A stretch of DNA of 64,000 nt from Oleispirillum sp965228165 (lineage in GTDB: Bacteria > Pseudomonadota > Alphaproteobacteria > Rhodospirillales > Rhodospirillaceae). The DNA is taken from positions 372,001-436,000 of the forward strand of contig CBDDHB010000002.1 of NCBI GenBank assembly GCA_965228165.1, given 5' to 3'. Below, one piece after another: positions 35,187-44,800 of the stretch; the stretch's first letter is position 1; every line of letters begins with the position of its first letter. Position numbers and translations under genes: made by a program. The notes below the pieces were generated by a model, which did not search any database, had not been told where the DNA came from, and worked only from the letters and a program-made list of their open reading frames with translations.

Positions 35187-36415
35187 CAAACCATCCTTGT
35201 CCCGGCGGGAAGAGATCGCGCGACGAAGGCGCGGCCGATCGCGTCGATCGCCGACCGCGCCGAGCGCCGCGCCGCCGCGTCGATCGCCAATACGTCGTCC
35301 ACGCAATGCGGAACGGCGGGAGACCCCGCCGCGAGAACCCTCTCCACGATCTCGGCGATATCGAGGAAACCGATCGTCCGCCGCAGGAAGGCCCGAACCG
35401 CGACTTCGTTGGCCGCGTTGAGAAGAGTAGGAAACCCTCCCCCGGCGCGCAAGGCCTGCCGCGCCAACCCCAGGCAGGGGAAGCGGTTTTCGTCCGGAGC
35501 GGCGAACGTCAAGGCGGAGATCGTGGCAAAATCAAGTCGTTTTACCGGCGTTTTCATGCGATCGGGCCAGGCCAACGCGACCGCGATCGGGGTGCGCATG
35601 TCGGGCGCGCCCATCTGCGCCAGGACCGCGCCGTCGCAGAACGCCACCATCGAGTGGATCACCGACTGCGGGTGCACCACCACGTCGATGCGATCCTCGG
35701 GCATGGCGAACAGGTGGAAGGCCTCGATCACCTCCAGCCCCTTGTTCATCATCGTCGCGGAATCGACCGAAATCTTCGCCCCCATCCGCCACTTCGGATG
35801 GCTGACCGCCTGCCTTGGCGAGACGTCCGCCATCTCGGCGCGGGTGAGCATGGAGAACGGCCCCCCCGACGCGGTCAAGATCAAGCGTTCCACCCGTTCC
35901 GGCCGTTCGCCCGCCAGCGCCTGAAAGATCGCGCTATGTTCCGAATCCACCGGCAGCAGAGCGGCGCCGCTGTTCGCGATTTCCGCCTTGAACACCTCGC
36001 CCGCGCAGACCAGGCATTCCTTGTTGGCGAGCGCCAGAACCCGGGCGTGGCGCGCCGCCGCCAGGGTCGGCTCCAACCCCGCCGCACCGACGATGCCGCC
36101 CACCGCGACATCGACCGGGCGGGAGGCCGCCTCGATCAGCGCGTCCTTGCCCGCCGCCGCCTCGACCCCGGTGCCGGAAAGACCGTCGCGCAGCGCGGCA
36201 TAGAGTTCCGGCTTGCCGATCACCGCCACCGCCGGTTTCAGATGGCGCGCCGCGGCGATCAGGGCATCGACGCTTTCCTGCGCGGTCAGCGCCTCGACGG
36301 CGAAGGATTCGGGCGCGCGCGCCAGCAGGTCGAGGGTGCTGGAACCGATCGATCCGGTCGCTCCCAGCACCGAAACCCGGCGCGGCGCGCTGTCCCTGTG
36401 CTTCGATCCGGTCAC
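35186..36415 (-). CDS. dxr: 1-deoxy-D-xylulose 5-phosphate reductoisomerase
   Basis: Dxr makes 2-C-methylerythritol 4-phosphate, the committed step of non-mevalonate isoprenoid synthesis. This supplies the undecaprenyl carrier made by the neighbouring UppS. The 409-residue protein has the NADPH fold (VSVLGATGSIGSSTLDLL), metal and substrate sites (LLPVDSEHSAIFQ, SVDSATMMNKGLEVIEAFHL, VVHPQSVIHSMV) and the C-terminal helical domain. The GTG at 36415 overlaps the cdsA stop (GTGA), which decides the start. Upstream in-frame text is antisense-like. Confidence 0.95.
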   Translation of the reverse strand: MTGSKHRDSAPRRVSVLGATGSIGSSTLDLLARAPESFAVEALTAQESVDALIAAARHLKPAVAVIGKPELYAALRDGLSGTGVEAAAGKDALIEAASRPVDVAVGGIVGAAGLEPTLAAARHARVLALANKECLVCAGEVFKAEIANSGAALLPVDSEHSAIFQALAGERPERVERLILTASGGPFSMLTRAEMADVSPRQAVSHPKWRMGAKISVDSATMMNKGLEVIEAFHLFAMPEDRIDVVVHPQSVIHSMVAFCDGAVLAQMGAPDMRTPIAVALAWPDRMKTPVKRLDFATISALTFAAPDENRFPCLGLARQALRAGGGFPTLLNAANEVAVRAFLRRTIGFLDIAEIVERVLAAGSPAVPHCVDDVLAIDAAARRSARSAIDAIGRAFVARSLPAGTRMV

Positions 36416-37242
36416 CCCATCGCTCCCATCGACCGCAGAAGATGAAACCCCAGATAGGCGGCGGGAACCGCCGTCAACACCCCATCGACGCGATCCAGAA
36501 CGCCGCCGTGACCGGGGATCAGGCGGCTTGAATCCTTCGCCCCGACGCGGCGCTTCACCGCCGATTCGAACAAATCGCCGATCTGCGCGACCACCGCCAG
36601 AGCCGCGCCCAGCGCCGCCAAAACCGCCATTCCCGGCGCGCCGGGAATGGTGAACGCCGCCAGGCCGGTCCCCGCCGCGCCCACCGCCGCGGCGCAGGCC
36701 ATGCCGCCGAGAAGACCGGCCCAGGTCTTGTTGGGGCTGATCCGGGGAGCGAGCTTCGGCCCGCCGATCGTCCGTCCCAGGGCATAAGCGCCGATGTCGG
36801 TCGCCCAGACCATGGCGAACACCCACATGGTCACGGCGAAACCATAGGCCTCGCGCATCGCCAGCATGGCGAAACAGGGCAGCCCGACGTAGAGCGGCCC
36901 CCAGGCAAGCAGCAGGACGGCCGAGGATTTCCCCGTCCGCGCGGCGGCCACGCCAAGCCCAAGGGCAACAGCGAACAGGCCGGTCAGCCAAAGCGGATCG
37001 AAAATCGCGGCGGCGACCAAGGCGGCGGTGGCTGCGATCGCCGCGCCGCGCGCCGGAGCCGACGCCCCCGCCACCAGTCCCTGCCATTCCCAAACCAGAA
37101 CCGCCGCCATCGCGACGATCAGGATGTCGAAGATCGGGCGGCCCGCGTGGATCGCGCCCAGCATCACCGGCATCATCAGGGCCGAGCTGAGGACCCGCGC
37201 GGTCAAGCCGCCGGTCTTGCGGGGGTCAGGCGAGGATCGCAC
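36412..37242 (-). CDS. cdsA: Phosphatidate cytidylyltransferase
   Basis: CdsA makes CDP-diacylglycerol from phosphatidate and CTP, the branch point of phospholipid synthesis, in the inner membrane. The 276-residue protein has about seven to eight hydrophobic helices (for example VLSSALMMPVMLGAIHAG) and the signature spread over GDLFESAVKRRVGAKDSSRL and IPGHGGVLDRVDG. It starts at a GTG (37242) and overlaps uppS by 17 bases upstream and dxr by four bases downstream. Confidence 0.95.
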   Translation of the reverse strand: MRSSPDPRKTGGLTARVLSSALMMPVMLGAIHAGRPIFDILIVAMAAVLVWEWQGLVAGASAPARGAAIAATAALVAAAIFDPLWLTGLFAVALGLGVAAARTGKSSAVLLLAWGPLYVGLPCFAMLAMREAYGFAVTMWVFAMVWATDIGAYALGRTIGGPKLAPRISPNKTWAGLLGGMACAAAVGAAGTGLAAFTIPGAPGMAVLAALGAALAVVAQIGDLFESAVKRRVGAKDSSRLIPGHGGVLDRVDGVLTAVPAAYLGFHLLRSMGAMG

Positions 37243-37975
37243 CGTATCGCCTTTCCCGTCGGCCGTATTCCCCCAGCGCCGCCAGCAGCGCCTCCCGGTC
37301 GAAATCCGGCCACAGGGTCTCGACGAAGACGAATTCGGTATAGGCCAGCTGCCACAGCAGGAAATTGCTGATCCGCTGTTCGCCGCTGGTGCGGATCAGA
37401 AGGTCGGGGTCCGGAATGCCGTCGGTGAACAGGCGCGCGGCGAAGGCGTCCTCGTCGATCGCGGCGGGGTCGGTCCGCCCGTCCCTTGCCTCCTCGGCCA
37501 GGCGGCGCGCCGCCCGCACGATCTCGTCCCGCCCGCCATAGCTGAGCGCGATCACCAGGGTCAACGCGGCGTTGGCGGCGGTCATCGCCTCGACCTCGCG
37601 CAGCTGCTGCTGGATGTCGGGGGCGAGGCGGTCGCGGTCGCCGATCACCTTAAGGCGCACCCCCTGGGCATGGAGATCCTTCGCCTCGCGCCGCAGGTAC
37701 AGGCGCAAAAGCCCCATCAGATCCTTGACCTCGGTTTCCGGACGCTTCCAGTTCTCGGAGGAAAAGCCGAACAGCGTCAGGTAGGAGATTCCCAACTCGC
37801 CGGCGGCGCGCACCACCGCGCGCACCGTCTCCATGCCCTTGCGATGACCGGCGGCGCGCGGCAGATGCCGGGCCTTCGCCCAACGCCCGTTGCCGTCCAT
37901 GATGATCGCGACATGGCGCGGCGCCGCCCCCTCGCGGACGGCTGCCTGTCGGGATTGCTGTTCCGAACGATCCAA
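37226..37975 (-). CDS. uppS: Undecaprenyl pyrophosphate synthase
   Basis: This cis-prenyltransferase makes the C55 lipid carrier for cell-wall and O-antigen units. The 249-residue protein shows HVAIIMDGNGRWAKARHLPR (catalytic Asp), GHRKGMETVRAVVRAA, FGFSSENWKRP, and the product-binding DLLIRTSGEQRISNFLLWQ with AYTEFVFVETLWPDF. The start appears to be a TTG at 37975, two bases after the frr stop; no ATG fits before the conserved region. It overlaps cdsA. Confidence 0.95.
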   Translation of the reverse strand: MDRSEQQSRQAAVREGAAPRHVAIIMDGNGRWAKARHLPRAAGHRKGMETVRAVVRAAGELGISYLTLFGFSSENWKRPETEVKDLMGLLRLYLRREAKDLHAQGVRLKVIGDRDRLAPDIQQQLREVEAMTAANAALTLVIALSYGGRDEIVRAARRLAEEARDGRTDPAAIDEDAFAARLFTDGIPDPDLLIRTSGEQRISNFLLWQLAYTEFVFVETLWPDFDREALLAALGEYGRRERRYGAILA

Positions 37976-37977
37976 GG

Positions 37978-38553
37978 TCAGACCTGCATGATTTCCTGTT
38001 CCTTGGACGTCAGGATTTCGTCCACGTGCTTGATCGTGCGATCGGTCAGTTCCTGGATCGTCTCGCCGAACTGATGGTGGTCGTCCTTCGACACCACGCC
38101 ATCCTTTTCCGCCTTTTTCAACGCTTCCATGCCGTCGCGGCGGGCGTTGCGCACCGAGATGCGGGTCTGTTCGGCGTACTTCCCGGCGATCTTGGACAAA
38201 TCGCGACGACGTTCCTCGGTCAAGGCCGGAATCGGCACCCGCACCGTCTGGCCGTCCACCGCCGGATTGAGACCCAGGCCGGAATCGCGGATCGCCTTTT
38301 CCACCGCCTTCACCGTGCCCTTGTCCCAGACCTGCACGGTCAGCATGCGGGGTTCGGGCACGCCGATGCTGCCCACCTGCTTCAGGGGGGTAATCGCGCC
38401 ATAGGCCTCGACCTGGATCGGCTCCAGCAAACCCGCGTGGGCGCGGCCGGTGCGCAGGCCCGCCAATTCCTTCTTCAGGGCATCCACCGCCATTTCCATG
38501 CGGCTTTCGACCTCGAGCTGGAGTTCATCGAAATCAAACGCTGGCGCGGACAT
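37978..38553 (-). CDS. frr: Ribosome recycling factor
   Basis: RRF splits post-termination ribosomes together with EF-G. The 191-residue protein has the three-helix bundle and hinge domain: MEMAVDALKKELAGLRTGRA at the N-terminus, IQVEAYGAITPLKQVGSIGV for the second domain, and the C-terminal VRNARRDGMEALKKAEKDG. It lies three bases after pyrH, the universal rpsB-tsf-pyrH-frr order. Confidence 0.97.
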   Translation of the reverse strand: MSAPAFDFDELQLEVESRMEMAVDALKKELAGLRTGRAHAGLLEPIQVEAYGAITPLKQVGSIGVPEPRMLTVQVWDKGTVKAVEKAIRDSGLGLNPAVDGQTVRVPIPALTEERRRDLSKIAGKYAEQTRISVRNARRDGMEALKKAEKDGVVSKDDHHQFGETIQELTDRTIKHVDEILTSKEQEIMQV

Positions 38554-38556
38554 CGG

Positions 38557-39285
38557 TCAATCCTCCCTGGTGATGATCGTGTAGAGGTCCGTCTCTCCTT
38601 CCAGAACCCGCCCCAAAGAGCGTTCCTCGTGCAGGGAGAAGACCAGTATCGGAATATTGTTCTCGCGGGCGAGCGCGATCGCCGAGGCGTCCATCACGTT
38701 CAGTCCCTTGACCAGGACCTCGGTGAAGGTCAGGCGTTCGTAGCGCACCGCGTCCGGGTGCTGCTTGGGATCGGCGGAATAGACGCCGTCCACCTGCGTC
38801 GCCTTCATCAGGGCGTCGCAGTTCATTTCCGCGGCGCGCAGCGCCGCCGCGGTATCGGTGGTGAAGAACGGGTTGCCGGTTCCGGCGGCGAAGATCACCA
38901 CCCGCCCCTTTTCCATGTGGCGGATGGCGCGGCGGCGGATGTAGGGCTCGCACACCGTATCCATCGGAATCGCCGAAAGCACCCGCGACTGCAACCCGGC
39001 GCGTTCCAGGGAGTCCTGCACCGCCAGCGCGTTGATCACCGTCGCCAGCATCCCCATGTGGTCGGCGGTGGCGCGGTCCATGCCGCGCGTTGCCCCGGTG
39101 ACGCCGCGAAAGATGTTGCCGCCGCCGATCACCAGACAGATTTCGACGCCGGTGTCGTGGACGACCTTGACCTCCCTGGCCAGGCGATCGACGACGCGCT
39201 CGTCCAGTCCGTAGTCCTGCTGGCCCATCAGGCCCTCGCCCGACAATTTCAACAGGATACGACGGAACCTCGGCTGCGCGGTCAT
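38557..39285 (-). CDS. pyrH: Uridylate kinase
   Basis: PyrH makes UDP from UMP and is a hexameric bacterial amino-acid-kinase-fold enzyme, feeding the CTP synthase encoded at 8349-10010. The 242-residue protein has RILLKLSGEGLMG, the glycine loop ICLVIGGGNIFRG, the UMP-binding MGMLATVINALAVQD, and FAAGTGNPFFTTDTAAALRA. The start ATG is at 39285. A 196-base gap with the tsf terminator separates it from tsf, so it probably has its own promoter, which I could not place with confidence. Confidence 0.97.
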   Translation of the reverse strand: MTAQPRFRRILLKLSGEGLMGQQDYGLDERVVDRLAREVKVVHDTGVEICLVIGGGNIFRGVTGATRGMDRATADHMGMLATVINALAVQDSLERAGLQSRVLSAIPMDTVCEPYIRRRAIRHMEKGRVVIFAAGTGNPFFTTDTAAALRAAEMNCDALMKATQVDGVYSADPKQHPDAVRYERLTFTEVLVKGLNVMDASAIALARENNIPILVFSLHEERSLGRVLEGETDLYTIITRED

Positions 39286-39428
39286 GACACCCCCCGGAAA
39301 AATACAGACGTCGAATCGGAACGGCCACAGCCATCCCGGCGCGATGATACACGATTATGAAGCGCTGTCTTAGAGCAAGTTTCCGCGAAGAACCCACCGC
39401 CCTGGCGGGCGCGAAATCCCCATGGACA

Positions 39429-39459
39429 GACAAAACGGGGGGCCGTCGAAGGCCCCCCG
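39429..39459 (-). terminator. Intrinsic terminator of rpsB-tsf
   Basis: On the minus strand, 22 bases after the tsf stop, a 9-bp stem CGGGGGGCC/GGCCCCCCG (39436-39459, loop of six) is followed by TTTTGTCT. It ends the rpsB-tsf transcript before pyrH. Confidence 0.82.
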
Positions 39460-39481
39460 CCGAAATCCCGAAAGACCGGGC

Positions 39482-40411
39482 TCAGGCGCCCTTGACCGCC
39501 GCCGCGACTTCCGCCGCGAAGTCGGTTTCTTCCTTCTCGATGCCCTCGCCCAGGCACATGCGGACGAAGCCGGAGAGCTTGATCGGCGCGCCGACCTGCT
39601 TTTCGGCATCGGCCAGAACCTTGGAAATCTTGGTCTCGCCGTCGATCACGAACAGCTGTTCGAGGAGCACCGCCTCTTCGTAGTACTTGCGGATGCGGCC
39701 ATCGACCATCTTCTCGATGATCGCCTCGGGCTTGCCGGAGGCGCGGGCCTGCTCGGACAGCACGTCGCGCTCGCGGCGCAACGCCTCGGCATCGACCGAG
39801 GAAACGTCGAGGAACAGCGGGTTGGCGGCGGCGACATGCATCGCGATCTGCTTGCCCAGAGCTTCCAGGGCGGCGACGTCGCCGGCGGATTCCAACGCCA
39901 CCAGAACGCCGATCTTGCCCAGGCCCGGAACCACCTGCGCATGCATGTACGAGGCGACCACGCCCTTGTCCACCTTCAGGCAGGTGGTGCGGCGCAGACG
40001 CATGTTCTCGCCGATGGTGCCGACCATCTCGGTCAGCTGCTCGGCCACGGTGCGGCCGACGCCGGGGAACGGCATCGCGCCCAGGCATTCGACGCAACCG
40101 CCCGCGCCGATCGCCAGTTCGGCGGTCTTGGCGACGAAGCCCTGGAAGATGTCGTTGCGGGCGACGAAGTCGGTTTCCGAGTTGACCTCGACGACGGCGG
40201 CGACCGTCCCCTGGGCGGCGATGCCGACCAGCCCTTCGGCGGCGACGCGGCCCGCCTTCTTCGCGGCGGCGGCCAGACCCTTCTTGCGCAGCCAATCGAC
40301 CGCGGCTTCCAGATCGCCGTCGGTTTCGGCCAGCGCCTTCTTGCAGTCCATCATACCGGCGCCAGACTTTTCACGCAGTTCCTTGACAAGAGCAGCGGTA
40401 ATCGCGGCCAT
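39482..40411 (-). CDS. tsf: Elongation factor Ts
   Basis: EF-Ts exchanges GDP for GTP on EF-Tu. The 309-residue protein has the N-terminal UBA-like domain (ALVKELREKSGAGMMDCKKA), the TDFVARNDIFQGFV core motif and the dimerisation region. The ATG at 40411 gives the standard MAAITAALVKELRE start; a longer frame to 40456 lies in the rpsB-tsf leader. It follows rpsB after 111 bases containing a hairpin (40471-40494). Confidence 0.97.
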   Translation of the reverse strand: MAAITAALVKELREKSGAGMMDCKKALAETDGDLEAAVDWLRKKGLAAAAKKAGRVAAEGLVGIAAQGTVAAVVEVNSETDFVARNDIFQGFVAKTAELAIGAGGCVECLGAMPFPGVGRTVAEQLTEMVGTIGENMRLRRTTCLKVDKGVVASYMHAQVVPGLGKIGVLVALESAGDVAALEALGKQIAMHVAAANPLFLDVSSVDAEALRRERDVLSEQARASGKPEAIIEKMVDGRIRKYYEEAVLLEQLFVIDGETKISKVLADAEKQVGAPIKLSGFVRMCLGEGIEKEETDFAAEVAAAVKGA

Positions 40412-40470
40412 GATTGTCGATCCCTTTTCGGTCAGCAGATAGTGGAACGGGCACAAGGAAAGCCGAGGCC

Positions 40471-40494
40471 GGGCGATTCGCCAGCGAACCGCCC
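40471..40494 (-). other. Hairpin between rpsB and tsf
   Basis: An almost perfect 11-base inverted repeat (GGGCGATTCGC/GCGAACCGCCC, one G-U pair in RNA, two-base centre) sits in the intergenic region. No T-run follows. A structure here could lower read-through into tsf or protect the upstream mRNA; partial terminators between these two genes are known in enterobacteria. Confidence 0.45.
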
Positions 40495-40522
40495 AAGGCC
40501 ACGACCGACCGGAACGCGAACC

Positions 40523-41320
40523 TTAGCTCAGGGCTTCCCCGGAAGCCGGTTCGGCGGTTTCCGCGACCGGGGCCGCTTCCTCCACCAGAACGTCCTCGGC
40601 CTCGCCGATGTCGACGCCGTCGGCGGTCAGTTCCGCCTGGATGCCGTCCAGCACCGAACCGCTGATCAGTTCGCAATAGGTGTTGATCGCGCGGATCGCG
40701 TCGTCGTTGCCGGGAACCGGGAAGTCGATGTTGTCCGGGTCGGAATTGCTGTCGCAGATCGCCACCACCGGGATGCCCAGTTTCTTGGCTTCCTGCACCG
40801 CCAGGCTTTCCTTCATCGTGTCGATGACGAACAGGATGTCCGGCAGGCCGCCCATTTCCTTGATCCCGCCCAGGGCGCGTTCCAGCTTGTCGCGCTCGCG
40901 GTTGAGGTTGAGCTGCTCGCGCTTGGTCAGGCCGGTCATCTCGCCGTTGGCGATGCGCTGATCGATCTCGCGCAGGCGGCGGATCGACTGCGACACGGTC
41001 TTCCAGTTGGTCAGCATGCCGCCGAGCCAACGATGATTGACGTAGTACTGGCCGCAGCGCTTCGCCGCCTCGGCGATCGGCTCCTGCGCCTGGCGCTTGG
41101 TGCCGACGAACAGAACGCGGCCGCCGCCCGCCACCACCTGCTGCACCGCCTGCATCGCGCGATAGAGCATCGGCACGGTCTGCTGAAGGTCGATGATGTG
41201 GATGTTGTCGCGCACGCCGAAGAGGAACGGAGCCATCTTCGGGTTCCAGCGACGGGTGTTGTGGCCGAAGTGCACGCCAGCCTGAATCAGCTGACTCATC
41301 GAGAAATTCGGAAGCGCCAT
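40523..41320 (-). CDS. rpsB: 30S ribosomal protein S2
   Basis: S2 is a large protein of the small ribosomal subunit head. The 265-residue protein has the family landmarks GVHFGHNTRRWNPKM, IHIIDLQQTVPMLYRA, FVGTKRQAQEPIAEAAKRCG, HRWLGGMLTNWKTV, and PVVAICDSNSDPDNIDFPVP. An acidic Ala/Glu tail (about 225-265) is typical of alphaproteobacteria. The ATG at 41320 follows GAGGA; a longer frame to 41461 is the leader. A promoter is predicted at 41433-41461, giving a leader of about 110 bases in which S2 autoregulation could act. Confidence 0.97.
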   Translation of the reverse strand: MALPNFSMSQLIQAGVHFGHNTRRWNPKMAPFLFGVRDNIHIIDLQQTVPMLYRAMQAVQQVVAGGGRVLFVGTKRQAQEPIAEAAKRCGQYYVNHRWLGGMLTNWKTVSQSIRRLREIDQRIANGEMTGLTKREQLNLNRERDKLERALGGIKEMGGLPDILFVIDTMKESLAVQEAKKLGIPVVAICDSNSDPDNIDFPVPGNDDAIRAINTYCELISGSVLDGIQAELTADGVDIGEAEDVLVEEAAPVAETAEPASGEALS

Positions 41321-41432
41321 GATATCCTCGCTTTTCCGGTTGAAACGTCCGCAGGCCGAAAGAAGGTTCCCCTTCACCGGAGCGACCGCGCCCGAAGACG
41401 TGGCCACGAAGCCCGCGTGAGTGATGGACGGC

Positions 41433-41461
41433 GTGATACCCGTTTCGATGCGCCTTGGCAA
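41433..41461 (-). promoter_or_regulatory. Predicted rpsB promoter
   Basis: On the minus strand TTGCCA (41461-41456) and TATCAC (41438-41433) are exactly 17 bases apart, about 110 bases upstream of the rpsB ATG. It is the best promoter-like pair in the rpsB-dnaE gap. Confidence 0.5.
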
Positions 41462-41827
41462 GCGCTATTCGACGCCGAGGTCCGGGGTTCCGGGTCCAGC
41501 GGTCCGCCTTGAATCCGCGTCGGCGTCATGCGTTGCCGCCTCGTCGCCCCCGGGCGTGTCCCGGTCATCCACGAATTGTTGTTTTCCAATGGATTACAAA
41601 ACAAGACGTGGATCCCCGGCACAAGGCCGGGGATGACGAATTGAAGAAACGGTGGGATGTGTCTTGCCCGGTCGAGTCCTTCGGAAACGTTGGGTTCGCG
41701 CGGGGTTCCGACCAGAAGCCGGGATTAAACCGGACAGCCGTGTGACGAGCACGGGCATGACGAAGGGGGGAAGGCATGACGGAGGAGGAAGAGGAAAAGA
41801 TCGTGAAGGCCCTGGAAAAAATGGAGT
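41462..41827. repeat. Intergenic region with palindromic repeat and decayed copies
   Basis: No convincing gene lies in this 366-base stretch between rpsB and dnaE. Its clearest feature is a perfect 9-bp palindrome ATCCCCGGC-ACAAG-GCCGGGGAT at 41612-41634, followed by GACGAATT. The hairpin at the eno terminator (6189-6211) has the same loop ACAAG and the same GACGAATT flank. Partial relatives seem to lie nearby: GTCATCCACGAATTG upstream in the same gap, and CCGTG/CACGG followed by GCATGACGAA downstream near 41740-41765. From memory, elements of this form are common in alphaproteobacterial intergenic DNA. Confidence 0.7.
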
Positions 41828-44800
41828 TCAGCCGAGTTCCTGCAACTCGACGATCCCCGGCAGGGCGCGCAAGGCGGCCATCGCCTGCTGGCCGAGGGTG
41901 CGGCCCTCGGGCAGGCCGAGATCGACCTCGCGATCCTCCAGCAGCGCGGTCAGGCGAATCTTGTGCCGGCCGGCCGGGGTTTCGTCCAGGATGCGCCGCA
42001 CCGAGGCGAGCGGCGCGGCGCTGTCAACGACGATGCGCAGGCCCTTCACCGCGCGCGCCGCCACCTTGTCCAGCGAGACGATTTCCTGCGCGGTGAGGCG
42101 CAGTTGCTCGTCCTCGGCCCGCACCTCGACGGTCAGCAGCAGCGGCTGGTTGACTCCCAGCAGGTCGCGGGACAACGCCAGGGTTTCGGAAAAAATCGTC
42201 GCCTCGAACGAGCCGGTGGCGTCGGAGAATTCGGCGAAGGCGTAGCGCCGCCCCGACTTGCCCACCCGTTCGCGCACCGAGACGACGATTCCCGCCATCT
42301 TCACCCGCGACACCCCGCCGATCCGCGCCGAGGCGGCGAGATCGGCGGCGGCGACCACGTCCAGGCGGTCCATCAGCGAGGCATAGGCATCCAGGGGATG
42401 GGCCGACAGATAGAAACCGATGGCGCCGAATTCCTGGTTCAGGCGTTCCATCGGCGGCCAGTCGTCGCACTTCGGCAGTTCGGGCAGCGGCGCGGAAACC
42501 CCGCCGCCGCCGAACATGCTGACCTGGGCGGAGGTGCGTTCCTCCGCCGCCGCCTGGGCGTACCGGATCACCGTGTCCAGGCCCTCGAGAATGCGCGCGC
42601 GGTTGGCCTCCAGTTTGTCGAAGGCCCCCGCCTTGACCAGATTTTCCAGGGCGCGGCGGTTCAGCACCTGCGGCTCCACCCGCTGCGCGAAGTCCATCAG
42701 GCTTTCGAACCGCCCCCCCGCCTCGCGGGTCGCCACCAGGGCCTGCATCGCCGCCTCGCCGACGTTCTTCAACGCCGCCAGGGCATAGCGCACCGCGCCC
42801 TTGCCCTCCTTGTCGTATTCCACCGAAAACACCGCGTCCGAGGCGTTGACCTCCGGCGGCAGCACCGCGATCTTCTGCCGGTCGAGTTCCTGCTTGAAGT
42901 GCGACAGCTTGTCGGTGTTGTGGATATCGAGCGTCATCGACGCCGCCAGGAATTCCACCGGGTAGTTGGCCTTCAGGTACGCCGTCTGATAGGCGACCAG
43001 GGCATAGGCGGCGGCGTGCGACTTGTTGAAGCCGTAGCCCGCGAACTTATCCACGTGTTCGAAGATGCGCGCCGCCTGCCCCGCGTCCACCCCCTTGGCG
43101 GCGGCCCCTTCCAGGAAGGTCTGGCGCTGCTTGTCCATCTCCTCCTGCTTCTTCTTGCCCATGGCGCGGCGCAGAAGGTCGGCGCCGCCCAGGGAATAGC
43201 CCGCCAGAACCTGGGCGATCTGCATCACCTGTTCCTGGTAGATGATGATGCCGTAGGTTTCCTTCAGCACCGGCTCCAGGCTGGGGTGCGTGTAATCGAT
43301 CGGTTCGTCGCCGTGCTTGCGGTTGATGTAGCTGGGGATGTTGTCCATCGGACCGGGGCGGTAGAGCGCCACCACGGCGACGATGTCCTCCAGGGTGTCG
43401 GGCTTGAGCTTGCGCAGCACGTCGCGCATCCCCTGGCTTTCCAGCTGGAACACCCCGGCGGTGTCGCCACGGGTCAGCATTTCGTAGGTCGGGCGGTCGT
43501 CGAGGGGCAGCTTCAGCAGGTCGATGGCGACGCCCCGCTTTTCCAGAAGCTTCACCGCCGTGGCGAGCACGGTCAGGGTCTTCAGCCCGAGAAAGTCGAA
43601 CTTCACCAGACCGGCGCTTTCCACCCAGGCCATGTTGAACTGGGTCACCGGCATGTCGGAACGCGGATCGCGATAGAGCGGCACCAGTTCGTCCAGCGGA
43701 CGGTCGCCGATCACCACCCCCGCCGCGTGGGTGGAAGCGTTGCGGTACAGCCCCTCCAGCTTCAGACCGATGTCGAACAGCTGCGCCACCTGCGGATCGG
43801 AGTTGCGCACCTCCAACAGGCGGGGTTCGCCCTCGATCGCCTCTTTCAGCGGCGTCGGCTTCGCCGGATTGTTGGGAATCAGCTTGCAGATCTTGTCGGT
43901 CTGGCCGTAGGGCATGCCGAGCACCCGGCCGACGTCGCGGATCACCGCGCGCGCCTGCAACTTGCCGAAGGTGATGATCTGCGCCACCCGGTCGCGACCG
44001 TAACGCTCCTGCACGTAGCGGATGGTTTCCTCGCGCCGGTCCTGGCAGAAGTCGATGTCGAAGTCGGGCATCGAAATCCGTTCGGGGTTGAGGAAACGCT
44101 CGAACAGCAGATTGAAACGCAACGGGTCGAGGTCGGTGATGGTCAGCGCCCAGGCAACCACCGAACCCGCGCCCGAGCCGCGCCCCGGCCCCACCGGAAT
44201 GCCGTTCGCCTTCGACCACTGGATGAAGTCGGAAACGATCAGGAAATAGCCGGGAAAGCCCATCTTGACGATCACGGCGAATTCGTATTCCAACCGTTCG
44301 CGATAGGGCCTGGCCGCTTCCTCCCGCTCGGCATCGCTCATGTCTTTTGTGAAGACGTGCTTATCAAGCCGTTGATCCAGGCCGGTCCTTGCCTTCTCGT
44401 AAAGAATATCGGCCTCGGAGACCGAACCGTCGGTGAAGGCGGGCAGGATGGGGTCGAGCTTGGGCGCGCGGAAGGCGCAGCGCCTGGCGATCGTCAGGGT
44501 GTTGTCGCACGCCTCCGGCAGGTCGGCAAACAGGGCGCGCATCTCCTCCGCCGACTTGAACCCGTGCTCGGGGGTGAAGCGGCGGCGGTCCGGCTGGTTC
44601 AGGGTGGCGCCGTCGCGAATGCAGATCAGGGCGTCGTGCGCCTCGAACATGCCGCCCCCGCCGAAATAGACGTCGTTGGTGGCGACCAGGGGCAAATCCT
44701 TGGCATAGGCCAGATCGATCAGCGCGGTTTCGATCCGTTCCTCGTCGGGCATGCCGTGGCGCTGGATCTCCACATAGGTCCGCCCGGCGAAGGCGGCGGC

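Noticed and set aside
39286..39431. pyrH promoter between the tsf terminator and pyrH
   Set aside because: Several TATCAT/TAATCG-like hexamers exist but none with a matching -35 at 16-18 bases.
41776..42096. Plus-strand frame with acidic start MTEEEEEKIVKALEKMEF
   Set aside because: The first 18 residues look protein-like and an AAGG site precedes it, but the rest is antisense to dnaE and Arg/Pro-rich. At best it is a truncated remnant.
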